From an uncultured Eubacteriales bacterium (GTDB lineage Bacteria; Bacillota; Clostridia; Oscillospirales; CAG-272), in contig CAKSDZ010000005.1 of the NCBI GenBank assembly GCA_934446365.1, positions 35,705-99,704 of the forward strand: a stretch of DNA of 64,000 nucleotides, written 5' to 3'. This document shows positions 17,924-25,920 of the stretch, piece after piece (positions within the stretch are counted from its first letter, which is position 1; every line of letters starts with the position of its first letter). Below the pieces are notes generated by a model, which was given only the letters and a program-made list of their open reading frames with translations, was not told where the DNA came from and searched no databases. The translations under genes and the position numbers were made by a program.

Positions 17924-18025
17924 CAGAAATTTTAAATTTTTTTACAAAATGCTTCGTAATCATGGCTTATAAGAAAAAATAATTTTTTGATAAAACAAAT
18001 TGTCATGATTTGTTCATAATTTATA

Positions 18026-18054
18026 TTGACTTTTTCTCCTGAACCGTATATAAT
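18026..18054 (+). promoter_or_regulatory. Promoter of the lipoprotein gene at 18089
   Basis: TTGACT (18026-18031), a 17-base spacer, and consensus TATAAT (18049-18054), with AT-rich sequence upstream. Bases 17924-18025 hold nothing else I can identify. Confidence 0.88.
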
Positions 18055-18088
18055 AAAAGTATAAAATTGTTTTTGGAGGATTTACTGA

Positions 18089-18526
18089 ATGAAAACTTGT
18101 AAAAGAATTTTTGCGGCGTGTCTTGTCGTGTCTCTCGTTTTTCTTCTTGCTTCCTGCGGAACTTTCAGCAAAATCAAGAAGAATTTCACGGATGCCGGCT
18201 ATACATATGTAGAAAGCTCCGACGATGATGATGCGAAAACCGCCAATACCATCGCCGCGCAGCTCGAAGAAGGTGAGATTTCCTGCACGCTTCACATATT
18301 CAAAAAAGAACTCGTGTCCGTCGGCAGCGCGACAACCTACAAATGGGCGTTCGTTTTGGAATTCAAGTCTGATGCGGAGCTTCAGAAGGCTTTTGAAGAA
18401 AACGGAAGCGCTACTCTGAAAGGGCTCATTACCGACGCGCAGAATTCCGACTATGTCAACGGAAACTGCATTCTTCTCCCGTCTATCTTAGATAACAGCG
18501 AAAAGGTTGAAATTTTCAACAAATAA
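18089..18526 (+). CDS. Small predicted lipoprotein, unknown function
   Basis: A 145-residue protein with a lipoprotein signal peptide: a Lys-rich start, a hydrophobic core (FAACLVVSLVFLLAS) and the lipobox LLASC with Cys23 as the lipidated residue. The mature part is about 120 residues with no family I recognise. It appears to form a small alpha/beta domain (WAFVLEFKSDAELQKAFEEN), and there are no catalytic motifs. GGAGG precedes the ATG. It is a single-gene unit with a near-consensus promoter and its own terminator, so expression may be high. The likely location is the outer face of the cytoplasmic membrane. Confidence 0.82.
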   Translation: MKTCKRIFAACLVVSLVFLLASCGTFSKIKKNFTDAGYTYVESSDDDDAKTANTIAAQLEEGEISCTLHIFKKELVSVGSATTYKWAFVLEFKSDAELQKAFEENGSATLKGLITDAQNSDYVNGNCILLPSILDNSEKVEIFNK

Positions 18527-18543
18527 TTTTCAGAGTAAAAAAT

Positions 18544-18576
18544 TCGCCGGATGATAAAATCCGGCGAGTTTTTTTA
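18544..18576 (+). terminator. Rho-independent terminator after the lipoprotein gene
   Basis: CGCCGGAT (18545-18552) pairs with ATCCGGCG (18559-18566), followed by AGTTTTTTT. Confidence 0.92.
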
Positions 18577-18642
18577 TTTTTCACAAATCAAGCAAAATTC
18601 CATTTATTTTCAGCCAAAAAGCAGCAAAAAAGCACATTTCGC

Positions 18643-18671
18643 TTGACATTGGTATACAGATATATTATAAT
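18643..18671 (+). promoter_or_regulatory. Promoter of rny
   Basis: TTGACA (18643-18648), a 17-base spacer, and TATAAT (18666-18671), both consensus. The untranslated leader to the rny start is about 100 bases. Confidence 0.92.
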
Positions 18672-18778
18672 AATAGTATGTTGCGGAGGATTTTGAGCGA
18701 TTGAGCTTTCTCCTTTCGCGGCGGGTTTATTCCTTAATAAAATAAAAGAAATTACAAAAAGGAGGTGTTATATAAGCT

Positions 18779-20323
18779 TTGAAAGACATCATCATTCCAT
18801 TGATCGTGGGTATTGTCGCGCTTGTTATCGGTGCGCTCATCGGATATGTGCTCCGTAAGAAAACCGCGGAAAAGAAAATCGAATCCGCAGAAAAAGAAGC
18901 GGAACGAATCGTCGCCGAGGCGGTCAAAACCGGCGAAGCAAAGCGCAAGGAAATGATCGTTGAAGCAAAAGAGGATATCCTGAAAGCCAAAACCGAGGCG
19001 GAGCGGGAAAACAAGGAACGCCGTCAAGAGCTTTTGAGACTGGAAAACAAGGCGCTGGCTAAGGAGGAAACGCTTGAACGGAAAATCGAAAACTTCGAGC
19101 GTAAGGATGAAGCTCTGAACAGAAAGATCAAGGAAAACGAAAGGCTCCAAGGGGAAATCGAGCAGATCCGGCAAAGTCAGCTTGCAAGGCTTGAAGAAAT
19201 TTCCGGCTATACCGCCGAAACGGCAAAAGCCGAGCTTGTTTCCAAGATCGAATCCGAAGCGAAACGTGAAGCGGCTGCGAAGCTCGCACAGATCGAAAGC
19301 GATCTCCACAATGAAGCCGATACCAAAGCCAAAAACATCATTTCTCTCGCCATTCAGCGAATCGCGTCCGACCAGGTTTCGGAAACCACCGTTTCCGTTG
19401 TCCCGCTCCCCAGCGATGAGATGAAGGGACGCATTATCGGCCGCGAGGGACGAAACATTCACAAAATCGAAACGCTTACAGGTGTTGATCTGATTATCGA
19501 CGATACGCCGGAGGCGATCACGCTCTCCTGCTTCGACCCGATCAGACGCGAAATTGCAAGAATTACGCTTGAAAAGCTGATATCGGACGGACGGATTCAT
19601 CCGTCAAGAATCGAGGAAACCGTTGAAAAAGCACGGCGCGAGGTGGAGGCTTCCATCAAACAGGCCGGAGAAAAGGCCGCGTTTGATACCGGCGTCAACG
19701 GACTGCATCCCGACCTCGTCCGCTTCCTCGGAAGACTGAAATACCGCACCAGCTACGGACAAAATGTATTGACTCACTCGGTTGAGGTTGCCTATCTCGC
19801 CGGTATTATGGCAAATGAGCTTGGCGTTGACAGCGTACTTGCAAGACGCGCGGGACTGCTCCACGACATCGGCAAGGCACTGACGCAAGAGGTTGAGGGC
19901 TCCCACATTCAGCTCGGCGTCGAAATCGCGCGCAAGTTCAAGGAAAATAAGGACGTCATTCATGCGATTGAAGCGCATCACGGAGACGTAGAGGCACAGA
20001 CCGTCATCGCGGTTCTCGTTCAGGCGGCGGATGCGATTTCCGCGGCAAGACCGGGCGCAAGACGCGAGGATCTCGACAGTTACATTAAGAGACTGCAAAA
20101 GCTCGAAGAAATTTCCAACAGTTTCCCGGGAGTGGAAAAATCCTATGCCATTCAGGCGGGACGCGAAATCCGAATCATGGTAAAACCCGAACAGGTTGGC
20201 GACGACCAGATGATCGTCGTGGCACGCGACATTGCAAACAAGATCGAATCGGAGCTTGAATATCCCGGCCAGATCAAGGTCAATGTCATCCGCGAAAGCC
20301 GTGTCGCGGAATACGCAAAATAA
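18779..20323 (+). CDS. rny: Ribonuclease Y
   Basis: A 514-residue membrane-anchored endoribonuclease that starts mRNA decay. An N-terminal membrane helix (IIIPLIVGIVALVIGALIGY, 3-22) is followed by a long charged coiled coil (about 25-200), a KH domain with GREGRNIHKIE from residue 221, and an HD domain with His333 (HSVEVAYLAG) and the metal pair His362-Asp363 (LLHDIGKA). The start is TTG at 18779. An in-frame stop two codons upstream (TAA 18773) excludes a longer form, and AAGGAGG lies 13 bases upstream, a longer gap than usual. The gene has its own promoter and terminator and is not next to ymdB as in Bacillus; ymdB is at 35714. Confidence 0.96.
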   Translation: MKDIIIPLIVGIVALVIGALIGYVLRKKTAEKKIESAEKEAERIVAEAVKTGEAKRKEMIVEAKEDILKAKTEAERENKERRQELLRLENKALAKEETLERKIENFERKDEALNRKIKENERLQGEIEQIRQSQLARLEEISGYTAETAKAELVSKIESEAKREAAAKLAQIESDLHNEADTKAKNIISLAIQRIASDQVSETTVSVVPLPSDEMKGRIIGREGRNIHKIETLTGVDLIIDDTPEAITLSCFDPIRREIARITLEKLISDGRIHPSRIEETVEKARREVEASIKQAGEKAAFDTGVNGLHPDLVRFLGRLKYRTSYGQNVLTHSVEVAYLAGIMANELGVDSVLARRAGLLHDIGKALTQEVEGSHIQLGVEIARKFKENKDVIHAIEAHHGDVEAQTVIAVLVQAADAISAARPGARREDLDSYIKRLQKLEEISNSFPGVEKSYAIQAGREIRIMVKPEQVGDDQMIVVARDIANKIESELEYPGQIKVNVIRESRVAEYAK

Positions 20324-20405
20324 AAAACGGCAAATTTTATATATAGATTTTCATATAGATTGCAATAAATGAAAACATCGGGCAACCGAGCATATATAAG
20401 ATTAT

Positions 20406-20436
20406 AGAAAGAGCGGGCGATGCCCGTTCTTTTTTC
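20406..20436 (+). terminator. Terminator after rny
   Basis: AGAGCGGGC (20410-20418) pairs with GCCCGTTCT with one G-U pair, followed by TTTTTT. The end abuts the -35 of the next promoter. Confidence 0.88.
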
Positions 20437-20465
20437 TTGACAAATTTTTCTCAGACCGATATACT
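20437..20465 (+). promoter_or_regulatory. Promoter of the gene at 20498
   Basis: TTGACA (20437-20442), a 17-base spacer, and TATACT (20460-20465). It begins directly at the end of the rny terminator. Confidence 0.88.
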
Positions 20466-20497
20466 GGACATAATTTATAAGGAAGGAACTTTCTCCT

Positions 20498-20989
20498 ATG
20501 AAGCCGCTTTTTGAAACGATGACGTTCCATAACAGCCGTCCGCTTTCGGATAATCTGAAAGCGCTCTCATTTGACACGGTACCGTCAAAGCTTTCCGCTT
20601 TTTCGGTTGTCCGATATCATGAACATAAACACTTTGCAGGGGAAATATCCGAAACGGACGGTACTTTCCGCATTTACCCGATCGTTTCGTATCGGTCTTC
20701 TTTCCTGCCATCTATCATCCATGGCAGCATAACAAAAGAAAATGGCGGCTCAAAGATCGAGCTTATAATTTCACCGCCGGAATTACTCCGCATCTTTTTT
20801 ATTTTTCTCCTGAGCTTCGCCTGTCTTATCTTGCTTTTCGCTATCCTGATGAAACCGTTTTCTATTCTCATGCTGCTTTTCCTGCTCTTGATTTTTCTTG
20901 CTTTTTTCCTCTCAGCCTATGGCATGATGTACCGCTTTTATCGGAAAGAAGCGAAAAAATGCAAAGAAAGACTAACCTCTCTATTTTAA
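20498..20989 (+). CDS. Small membrane protein, unknown function
   Basis: A 163-residue protein. Residues 1-90 are soluble and mixed alpha/beta. Two closely spaced hydrophobic helices lie at about 97-117 and 118-140 (FFIFLLSFACLILLFAILM, then FSILMLLFLLLIFLAFFL), followed by a basic tail (RKEAKKCKERL). The layout is a cytoplasmic or exposed domain on a membrane hairpin. I recognise no family. AAGGAAGG precedes the ATG. It has its own promoter and a very stable terminator and no operon partners, so its role cannot be inferred from context. Confidence 0.75.
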   Translation: MKPLFETMTFHNSRPLSDNLKALSFDTVPSKLSAFSVVRYHEHKHFAGEISETDGTFRIYPIVSYRSSFLPSIIHGSITKENGGSKIELIISPPELLRIFFIFLLSFACLILLFAILMKPFSILMLLFLLLIFLAFFLSAYGMMYRFYRKEAKKCKERLTSLF

Positions 20990-20993
20990 CATC

Positions 20994-21034
20994 AAAAGAA
21001 CCACCCTTTGTGCGCAAAGGGTGGTTCTTTTGAT
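20994..21034. terminator. Bidirectional terminator between convergent genes
   Basis: AAAAGAACCACCCTTTG (20994-21010) pairs perfectly with CAAAGGGTGGTTCTTTT (21015-21031) across a TGCG loop. T-runs on both strands let it serve the 20498 and 21069 genes. Confidence 0.93.
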
Positions 21035-21068
21035 TGCTCATAGAAAAATTTCCATTTATAAACGGTTT

Positions 21069-21503
21069 TCAGCTATTTCCGCGCTGAAAGAGGAAACCCT
21101 CCTCCACATTGCCGCGCAGAACATACCCATAGGTCCCGCCGTAGGAGACGGCGATGCCGAGACTGCCTGCCCGCACCTCAGAGCCGTCGGCAAGCACAAG
21201 ATATAATTCAAAGCTGAAAGCTCGCAGGTCGGCATCCTCAGAAAACATATCTTTTTCAAATCGGAAAGTAAGCGTCTCTCCCTTTGGGAGCGAACTTCCC
21301 GTCGTGCCTGCTGCCGCAGAGGAAGAAGCCACCAATATTTTCCCGATTTCATCCGTATCGCCGACGTAATATTCCACAAAAGCCGACTGTATTTCCGCAT
21401 CGCATTGATTTTCAAATGTCACGGAAAAGCTGTTTTTCGATTTACATCCGGCAGCAGGGAGCAAAAAAAGCATCGACAGCAAGAAAGAAAAAAATTTTTT
21501 CAT
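21069..21503 (-). CDS. Predicted lipoprotein, unknown function
   Basis: A 144-residue protein. I use the second in-frame ATG (21503), because GAGGAA lies just upstream and the first ATG (21521) lies inside the end of the dipeptidase gene. A signal peptide (FFSFLLSMLFLLP) is followed by the lipobox PAAGC. The mature domain (about 125 residues) looks beta-rich, with SFSVTFENQCDAEIQSAFVE near its start, and may be an immunoglobulin-like or DUF-type domain. I recognise no family. It follows the M20 dipeptidase by eight bases, so co-transcription is likely, but a functional link is unclear. Confidence 0.75.
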   Translation of the reverse strand: MKKFFSFLLSMLFLLPAAGCKSKNSFSVTFENQCDAEIQSAFVEYYVGDTDEIGKILVASSSAAAGTTGSSLPKGETLTFRFEKDMFSEDADLRAFSFELYLVLADGSEVRAGSLGIAVSYGGTYGYVLRGNVEEGFLFQRGNS

Positions 21504-21511
21504 ATTTTTCC

Positions 21512-22900
21512 TCACATGCACAACCGAAGAATGGCCTCGGCATAAATCTTGGCGGAAAGTGTGAGGTGCTCCAATGATATAAATTCATCGGCACCGTGCA
21601 TACGGCTCTCCGTACCGGGAAATTCTGCGCCGAACGCCACACCGCCGTCCACATTATGGACATAGGTACCCCCGCCGATGGCAATGCAATGCCCGTTTTT
21701 ATTGGTCAGCTCCGTATAAACGGACAAAAGTGTTTTTATAAATTCGCTGTTTTCATCCACATAATGCGGTTCGTTCCCGTTCCATTCATCGATCGCAAGC
21801 CCTGCCCTTGCGGCGGCTCTCTCAAAGCCGGCCCTCACCTTCTCCGATGTCCGGCAAATCGGGAATCGGATATCAAAGCGCCCCTCAAAGCTGCCTTTTT
21901 CAAAGGAAAAAACGCTGAAAACGAAAGTCAGCGCACCGGATTTCTCATCGGAAGCCGCAATTCCGAGCGAAGAACCGTCCGTCTCGCCAAATCGGAATAT
22001 TTCAGATAGTCCCGCAAAAAACGCCGAAGTGCCGTCGTCCGTCGGCAGCGCGCCGAGAAAGGCAAGAAGCGCCGTTACGGCATTTTTTCCGTCCTCCGGC
22101 GTGGAGGCATGCGCACTTTTCCCCTTGACGGTCACATTTATGATATCGTTTTCCACCGCATATTCGAGAATCACACCCTCCGGCAAAGCCTTTTTCGCCG
22201 CCGCAAGCTCTTCTCCGGAAAAGCCGCGAAGCGAAGCATACGCTCTGTCCGGCACCGCGTTGACGACGGTTCCGCCGGAAACGGATAAAATCGTCTTTTT
22301 CCCGTCGGCGGTGATTTTCTTTATGACCTTGCCGCGCACCATGCCTTTTTCCAAATTGATCACGGGAAAGCTTCCGTCCGGTGTGAATACGCGTGGCGGC
22401 AGCGCTTCCTTTTTCCGGTAATATGCGAGGTCGGACGAGCCGCACTCCTCGTCGCAGCCGACAAGAAACCGCACATTCTGCGAAAGCTCATATCCGCATT
22501 CACGGAGCGCGCGAAGCGCAAAAAGAACAGCGACGGCCGGTCCTTTGTCATCTGCGGAGCCGCGTCCGAGCAGCTTGCCGCCGGCAAGCGTCAGCGTATA
22601 CGGCGGATTGCTCCAACCGGTCCCCTCCGGGACGACGTCGAGATGACAGAGCACGCCGAGTGTCGTCTCCTTTGAGGGGTCAAAATCGATCGTCCCCATA
22701 TAATTCTCATGATTTTTGACGGTAAAACCGTATTTTTCCGCCATTTCCAGCATTTTTGCAAGCGCGCGCGCCGGTTCCTTCCCGTACGGCATTCCTGCCT
22801 CGGCCTCTCCGCGAACGCTCGGAATCGCGACAAGCGACGACAGCGCCGCAATCATATCGCCGGCATGATCATCGATATATTTGCTGATTTTCAGCTGCAT
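21512..22900 (-). CDS. M20 family dipeptidase (PepV-like)
   Basis: A 462-residue metallopeptidase. Zinc-site motifs typical of PepV are in order: CHLDVVP with His86 and Asp88, GRGSADDKG with Asp117, DEECGSSD with Glu151 and Glu152, a lid domain with SAHAS-type KGKSAHASTPEDGKNA, and the C-terminal His in GGGTYVH. The family cleaves dipeptides, often beta-Ala or unspecific ones, in the cytoplasm. Length is normal. The next gene on the strand is a lipoprotein eight bases downstream. The upstream region to 22989 (about 90 bases) shows no clear promoter to me. Confidence 0.9.
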   Translation of the reverse strand: MQLKISKYIDDHAGDMIAALSSLVAIPSVRGEAEAGMPYGKEPARALAKMLEMAEKYGFTVKNHENYMGTIDFDPSKETTLGVLCHLDVVPEGTGWSNPPYTLTLAGGKLLGRGSADDKGPAVAVLFALRALRECGYELSQNVRFLVGCDEECGSSDLAYYRKKEALPPRVFTPDGSFPVINLEKGMVRGKVIKKITADGKKTILSVSGGTVVNAVPDRAYASLRGFSGEELAAAKKALPEGVILEYAVENDIINVTVKGKSAHASTPEDGKNAVTALLAFLGALPTDDGTSAFFAGLSEIFRFGETDGSSLGIAASDEKSGALTFVFSVFSFEKGSFEGRFDIRFPICRTSEKVRAGFERAAARAGLAIDEWNGNEPHYVDENSEFIKTLLSVYTELTNKNGHCIAIGGGTYVHNVDGGVAFGAEFPGTESRMHGADEFISLEHLTLSAKIYAEAILRLCM

Positions 22901-22988
22901 AAAAACCCCTCTCCCCGCCTTGCGGCCTTGATTTTTAATTACCGATCACGGTTTATTGTATGACAAACCCGCAAACCGGTATACAACA

Positions 22989-23528
22989 TCATTTTGAAAG
23001 AATATATTTTTTCCCTGCCACCGCCCGCAGTCTGTCACGGACGGCATTTTCATCCTCCGTGGAGGAAAAGCCGATTTTTGCGACGATGAAAGCGCCGGCA
23101 GTCGTATAAATATAAAATTCGCCGCTCGTTTCCCATACCTTTTTAATCATTTGATAGGAATAAGTCTCTTTTGCGCTTATTTTTTCGGACTGTACTTGAA
23201 TTTCGACATTTTCATCATGAAATATATATTCCGCACATGAAATTCCGCGAGACTGATAGGTTCTTGCAAGCTTTTTCCGGTAAAAAATGCGCCAAATGAC
23301 CCAAAATACCGTCAGCAGAAGATAGAGTCCGGAGACAAAATACCGATCGGTATCGTCCCCTATCCCCCAGTTGACAACAGACATGACAACGATCAGGACA
23401 ACAAGCAACAGAGCGATTCCATAATAAATCCAATTCAGAAAACGGTGTTTTTTAAACAGGCTCGACCAAAAGCAGGCAAACCGTTTCATGAGAGATTCAT
23501 CAAAGTTTGTTTGATTGACGATATTCAT
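22989..23528 (-). CDS. YcxB-like membrane protein
   Basis: A 179-residue protein if the start is the ATG at 23528, which has GGGAGG upstream. A longer form from 23591 would overlap the preceding gene. Two membrane helices at about 35-57 and 64-84 are followed by a soluble domain (RGISCAEYIFHDENVEIQVQ, then YSYQMIKKVWETSGEFYIYT). This pattern of one helical pair plus a PH-like C-terminal domain matches YcxB-like proteins, whose function is unknown. The neighbour at 23563-24099 has the same architecture, so the pair may be an old tandem duplication. Confidence 0.65.
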   Translation of the reverse strand: MNIVNQTNFDESLMKRFACFWSSLFKKHRFLNWIYYGIALLLVVLIVVMSVVNWGIGDDTDRYFVSGLYLLLTVFWVIWRIFYRKKLARTYQSRGISCAEYIFHDENVEIQVQSEKISAKETYSYQMIKKVWETSGEFYIYTTAGAFIVAKIGFSSTEDENAVRDRLRAVAGKKYILSK

Positions 23529-23562
23529 GCAAAAGCCTCCCGATCCAAAGTTCTGATTGGCA

Positions 23563-24099
23563 TCAACAAAACTTGAAATATCGATTGCCAAGCTTTGTTT
23601 TTAACTTCTCACGCAGCAAAACCGCGCCATTTTCCGCATCGAAAGCATCCTTTTGAAGGATATAGACCTTATCTTTCGCAGCATACAAATAAAAAAACTT
23701 TTTGAGTTCATAGCATTTGACAATCGCGGAATCGTCAAAATCGACAGCGCCGGCACTGTCTTTTGCAGAAAACTCGACATGAAAAGCTTCATCCCGGAAA
23801 ACAAAGTGAATGGTAAACGGCTGTTTCTTCTTCCATGTCACTGCGAGCAAAAAGATAACAATCATGACAGGATAAATTACAAATAAAGCAGATAATACAA
23901 ACAACCGATTACTGAGAAAAGCGGAAAGACGCGCTTCCAATGTATTTTCCAAATAAAATCCGATAATCCCCATGGCAAACGAGAAAACGAAAAGAAGAAT
24001 ATTCCATCTGCCGGCCTTTTTTATCGGACACAATGCAAAAAAAGAGAATGCCCGCAAGGTTTTCTTGTCGTATACCGTCGTACCGGAAAGTTCCATCAT
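23563..24099 (-). CDS. YcxB-like membrane protein, coupled to recX
   Basis: A 178-residue protein with two membrane helices at about 33-52 and 65-86, then a domain with FVFRDEAFHVEFSAKDSAGA and a YELKKFFYLYAAKDKVYILQ segment, like the YcxB-type C-terminal domain. The ATG overlaps the recX stop (ATGA) with GGAGG inside the recX end, so translation is coupled to recX. A second protein of the same shape follows. A link to RecA/RecX biology is not known and may be only positional. Confidence 0.68.
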   Translation of the reverse strand: MMELSGTTVYDKKTLRAFSFFALCPIKKAGRWNILLFVFSFAMGIIGFYLENTLEARLSAFLSNRLFVLSALFVIYPVMIVIFLLAVTWKKKQPFTIHFVFRDEAFHVEFSAKDSAGAVDFDDSAIVKCYELKKFFYLYAAKDKVYILQKDAFDAENGAVLLREKLKTKLGNRYFKFC

Positions 24100-24758
24100 G
24101 ATTCCTCCGTGAGAAGCCGCTCCGCCGCCGCCTTGATATCCTCATAGGTAAAGCCGTACCGCATCAGCGCCGCAACCGTTTTCTGCCTCTGATTCCGGTC
24201 CGTCAAAAGCTCCCAGCCGCCCATCATATCCATGCGCTTTGCGCAGATTTCGACAAAATCCTCATCTTCCATTGAGGCCATGACTTCTTTTATCACATCT
24301 CCGTCAAAGCCTTTGGCGTAAAGCTCCTTTTTGATGCGGTTTCTGCCGTAAAGCTTCCGTTTTGCCAGTGTTTCCGAAAAAAGCTGCGCGTCGTTTTTTT
24401 CATGGATAAAGCCATGTGACAGGAGATATTCCACAGCTGCGGATGCCGCCTCTGCAGAATATCCCTTCTGCATGAGCTTTCTTTTCAGCGTTTTCGCCGT
24501 ATTCTGCGCATATTCAAGCAAAGACAGCCCTTTTTTGATTGCCGCCGTCTTTTCGATGCAGAAAATCAGTTCATCGCATCGATTCTTGTCAATGGCAATC
24601 GGAGAGGTAAACTCCCACGGCAGTCCAAGCTCCATAAGCATTTCCGCCAACAGGTTCCCTTTTAAATTCTGCACGGCACTTCCGCTGCAAATTCGGACGG
24701 AAACTGCCGCTTCGGCGCCGCCCGCCATCGCACGGATTTCGGTAACGGTGATTTCCAT
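24096..24758 (-). CDS. recX: Recombination regulator RecX
   Basis: A 220-residue, helix-rich protein of tandem three-helix repeats typical of RecX: LEYAQNTAKTLKRKLMQKGY, then AVEYLLSHGFIHEKND, KRKLYGRNRIKKELYAKGF, and MRYGFTYEDIKAAAERLL. RecX binds RecA filaments and limits or tunes their activity. It starts five bases after the recA stop without a clear ribosome site, so it probably depends on recA translation. Its stop overlaps the next gene. Length is within the family range. Confidence 0.9.
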   Translation of the reverse strand: MEITVTEIRAMAGGAEAAVSVRICSGSAVQNLKGNLLAEMLMELGLPWEFTSPIAIDKNRCDELIFCIEKTAAIKKGLSLLEYAQNTAKTLKRKLMQKGYSAEAASAAVEYLLSHGFIHEKNDAQLFSETLAKRKLYGRNRIKKELYAKGFDGDVIKEVMASMEDEDFVEICAKRMDMMGGWELLTDRNQRQKTVAALMRYGFTYEDIKAAAERLLTEES

Positions 24759-24763
24759 ACAGC

Positions 24764-25891
24764 TCAGTCGTCGTTTTCGATATCGAGAACACGGATATCG
24801 AATTCGTCACCGGCGCCGTCCTCGTCATCCTCCAAGGAATACGCCTCGCCGGCGGAAAGATCCAGCTCATCTCCATGCGCCTTGATTTTTTCTTCCAGCT
24901 CTTTCATCAGAGCAGGGCTTGCGGCAATCGTTTTTCTGGCGTTGTCCTTGCCCTGTGCGAGCTTTTCTCCGTTATAGGAGAACCAAGAGCCGCTCTTTTG
25001 CACAAGACCGAGCTCCATCGCGATATCCACGATCTCGCCGGCTTTGGAGATTCCTTTTCCGTAGAGGATATCAAATTCCGCAATACGGAAAGGCGGCGCG
25101 ACCTTGTTTTTCACAACCTTGCATTTAACACGGTTGCCGTATACCTCGTCGCCCTGTTTGAGATTTTCAATCTTGCGCACGTCGATTCTCACCGACGAGT
25201 AGAATTTCAGTGCCCGACCGCCCGGCGTCGTTTCAGGGTTGCCGTACATTACGCCGACTTTTTCTCTGAGCTGATTGATAAAAATGACGACGCAGTTCGT
25301 CTTTGCAATCGAGCCGGAAAGCTTGCGCAGCGCCTGGCTCATCAGTCTCGCCTGCAAACCGACATGGCTGGAGCCCATATCGCCGTCGATTTCCTGCTGC
25401 GGAACGAGCGCCGCCACGGAGTCCACCACGACGACGTCGATTGCCCCGGAACGCACGAGCGCATCCGTGATTTCAAGCGCCTGCTCGCCGCTGTCGGGCT
25501 GCGACACCAAGAGATTGTCGATGTTGACGCCGAGCGCCTTCGCATAAACGGGGTCCAGCGCATGCTCCGCATCGATGAACGCCGCTTCTCCCCCAAGCTT
25601 CTGCACCTCGGCCGCAATATGGAGTGCGACGGTCGTCTTACCGGAGGATTCCGGCCCGAAAATCTCTACGATTCTGCCGCGCGGCACGCCCCCGATGCCG
25701 AGTGCGAGGTCAAGCGTCAGCGATCCTGTCGGAATCGCCTCCACGTTCATATGCGCGTTTTCGCCGAGCTTCATAATCGTTCCCTTGCCGAAATCCTTTT
25801 CGATTTGGGAAAGCGCCGTCGCAAGCGCTTTTTTCTTGTCCTCGGCGGAAACCGGCGCTACGACCGCACTTTTTTTCTTTTTATCTGCCAT
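24764..25891 (-). CDS. recA: Recombinase A
   Basis: A 375-residue ATP-dependent recombinase for homologous repair and SOS induction. Walker A GPESSGKTT is at 79-87. Loop regions include GVMYGNPETTPGGRALKFYS, and the motif VVVDSVAALVPQQEI is typical. The C-terminal tail is acidic (YSLEDDEDGAGDEFD), as in many RecA proteins. The N-terminus carries a short Lys-rich stretch (KKKKSAVVAPVSAEDKKK). It lies 29 bases downstream of gyrA and is followed by recX. I saw no SOS box (Cheo-type GAACN4GTTC) directly upstream, so LexA control is not shown here. Confidence 0.98.
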   Translation of the reverse strand: MADKKKKSAVVAPVSAEDKKKALATALSQIEKDFGKGTIMKLGENAHMNVEAIPTGSLTLDLALGIGGVPRGRIVEIFGPESSGKTTVALHIAAEVQKLGGEAAFIDAEHALDPVYAKALGVNIDNLLVSQPDSGEQALEITDALVRSGAIDVVVVDSVAALVPQQEIDGDMGSSHVGLQARLMSQALRKLSGSIAKTNCVVIFINQLREKVGVMYGNPETTPGGRALKFYSSVRIDVRKIENLKQGDEVYGNRVKCKVVKNKVAPPFRIAEFDILYGKGISKAGEIVDIAMELGLVQKSGSWFSYNGEKLAQGKDNARKTIAASPALMKELEEKIKAHGDELDLSAGEAYSLEDDEDGAGDEFDIRVLDIENDD

Positions 25892-25920
25892 ATTCCTGTC
25901 CCAATCCTTTCTCAGTTTGT

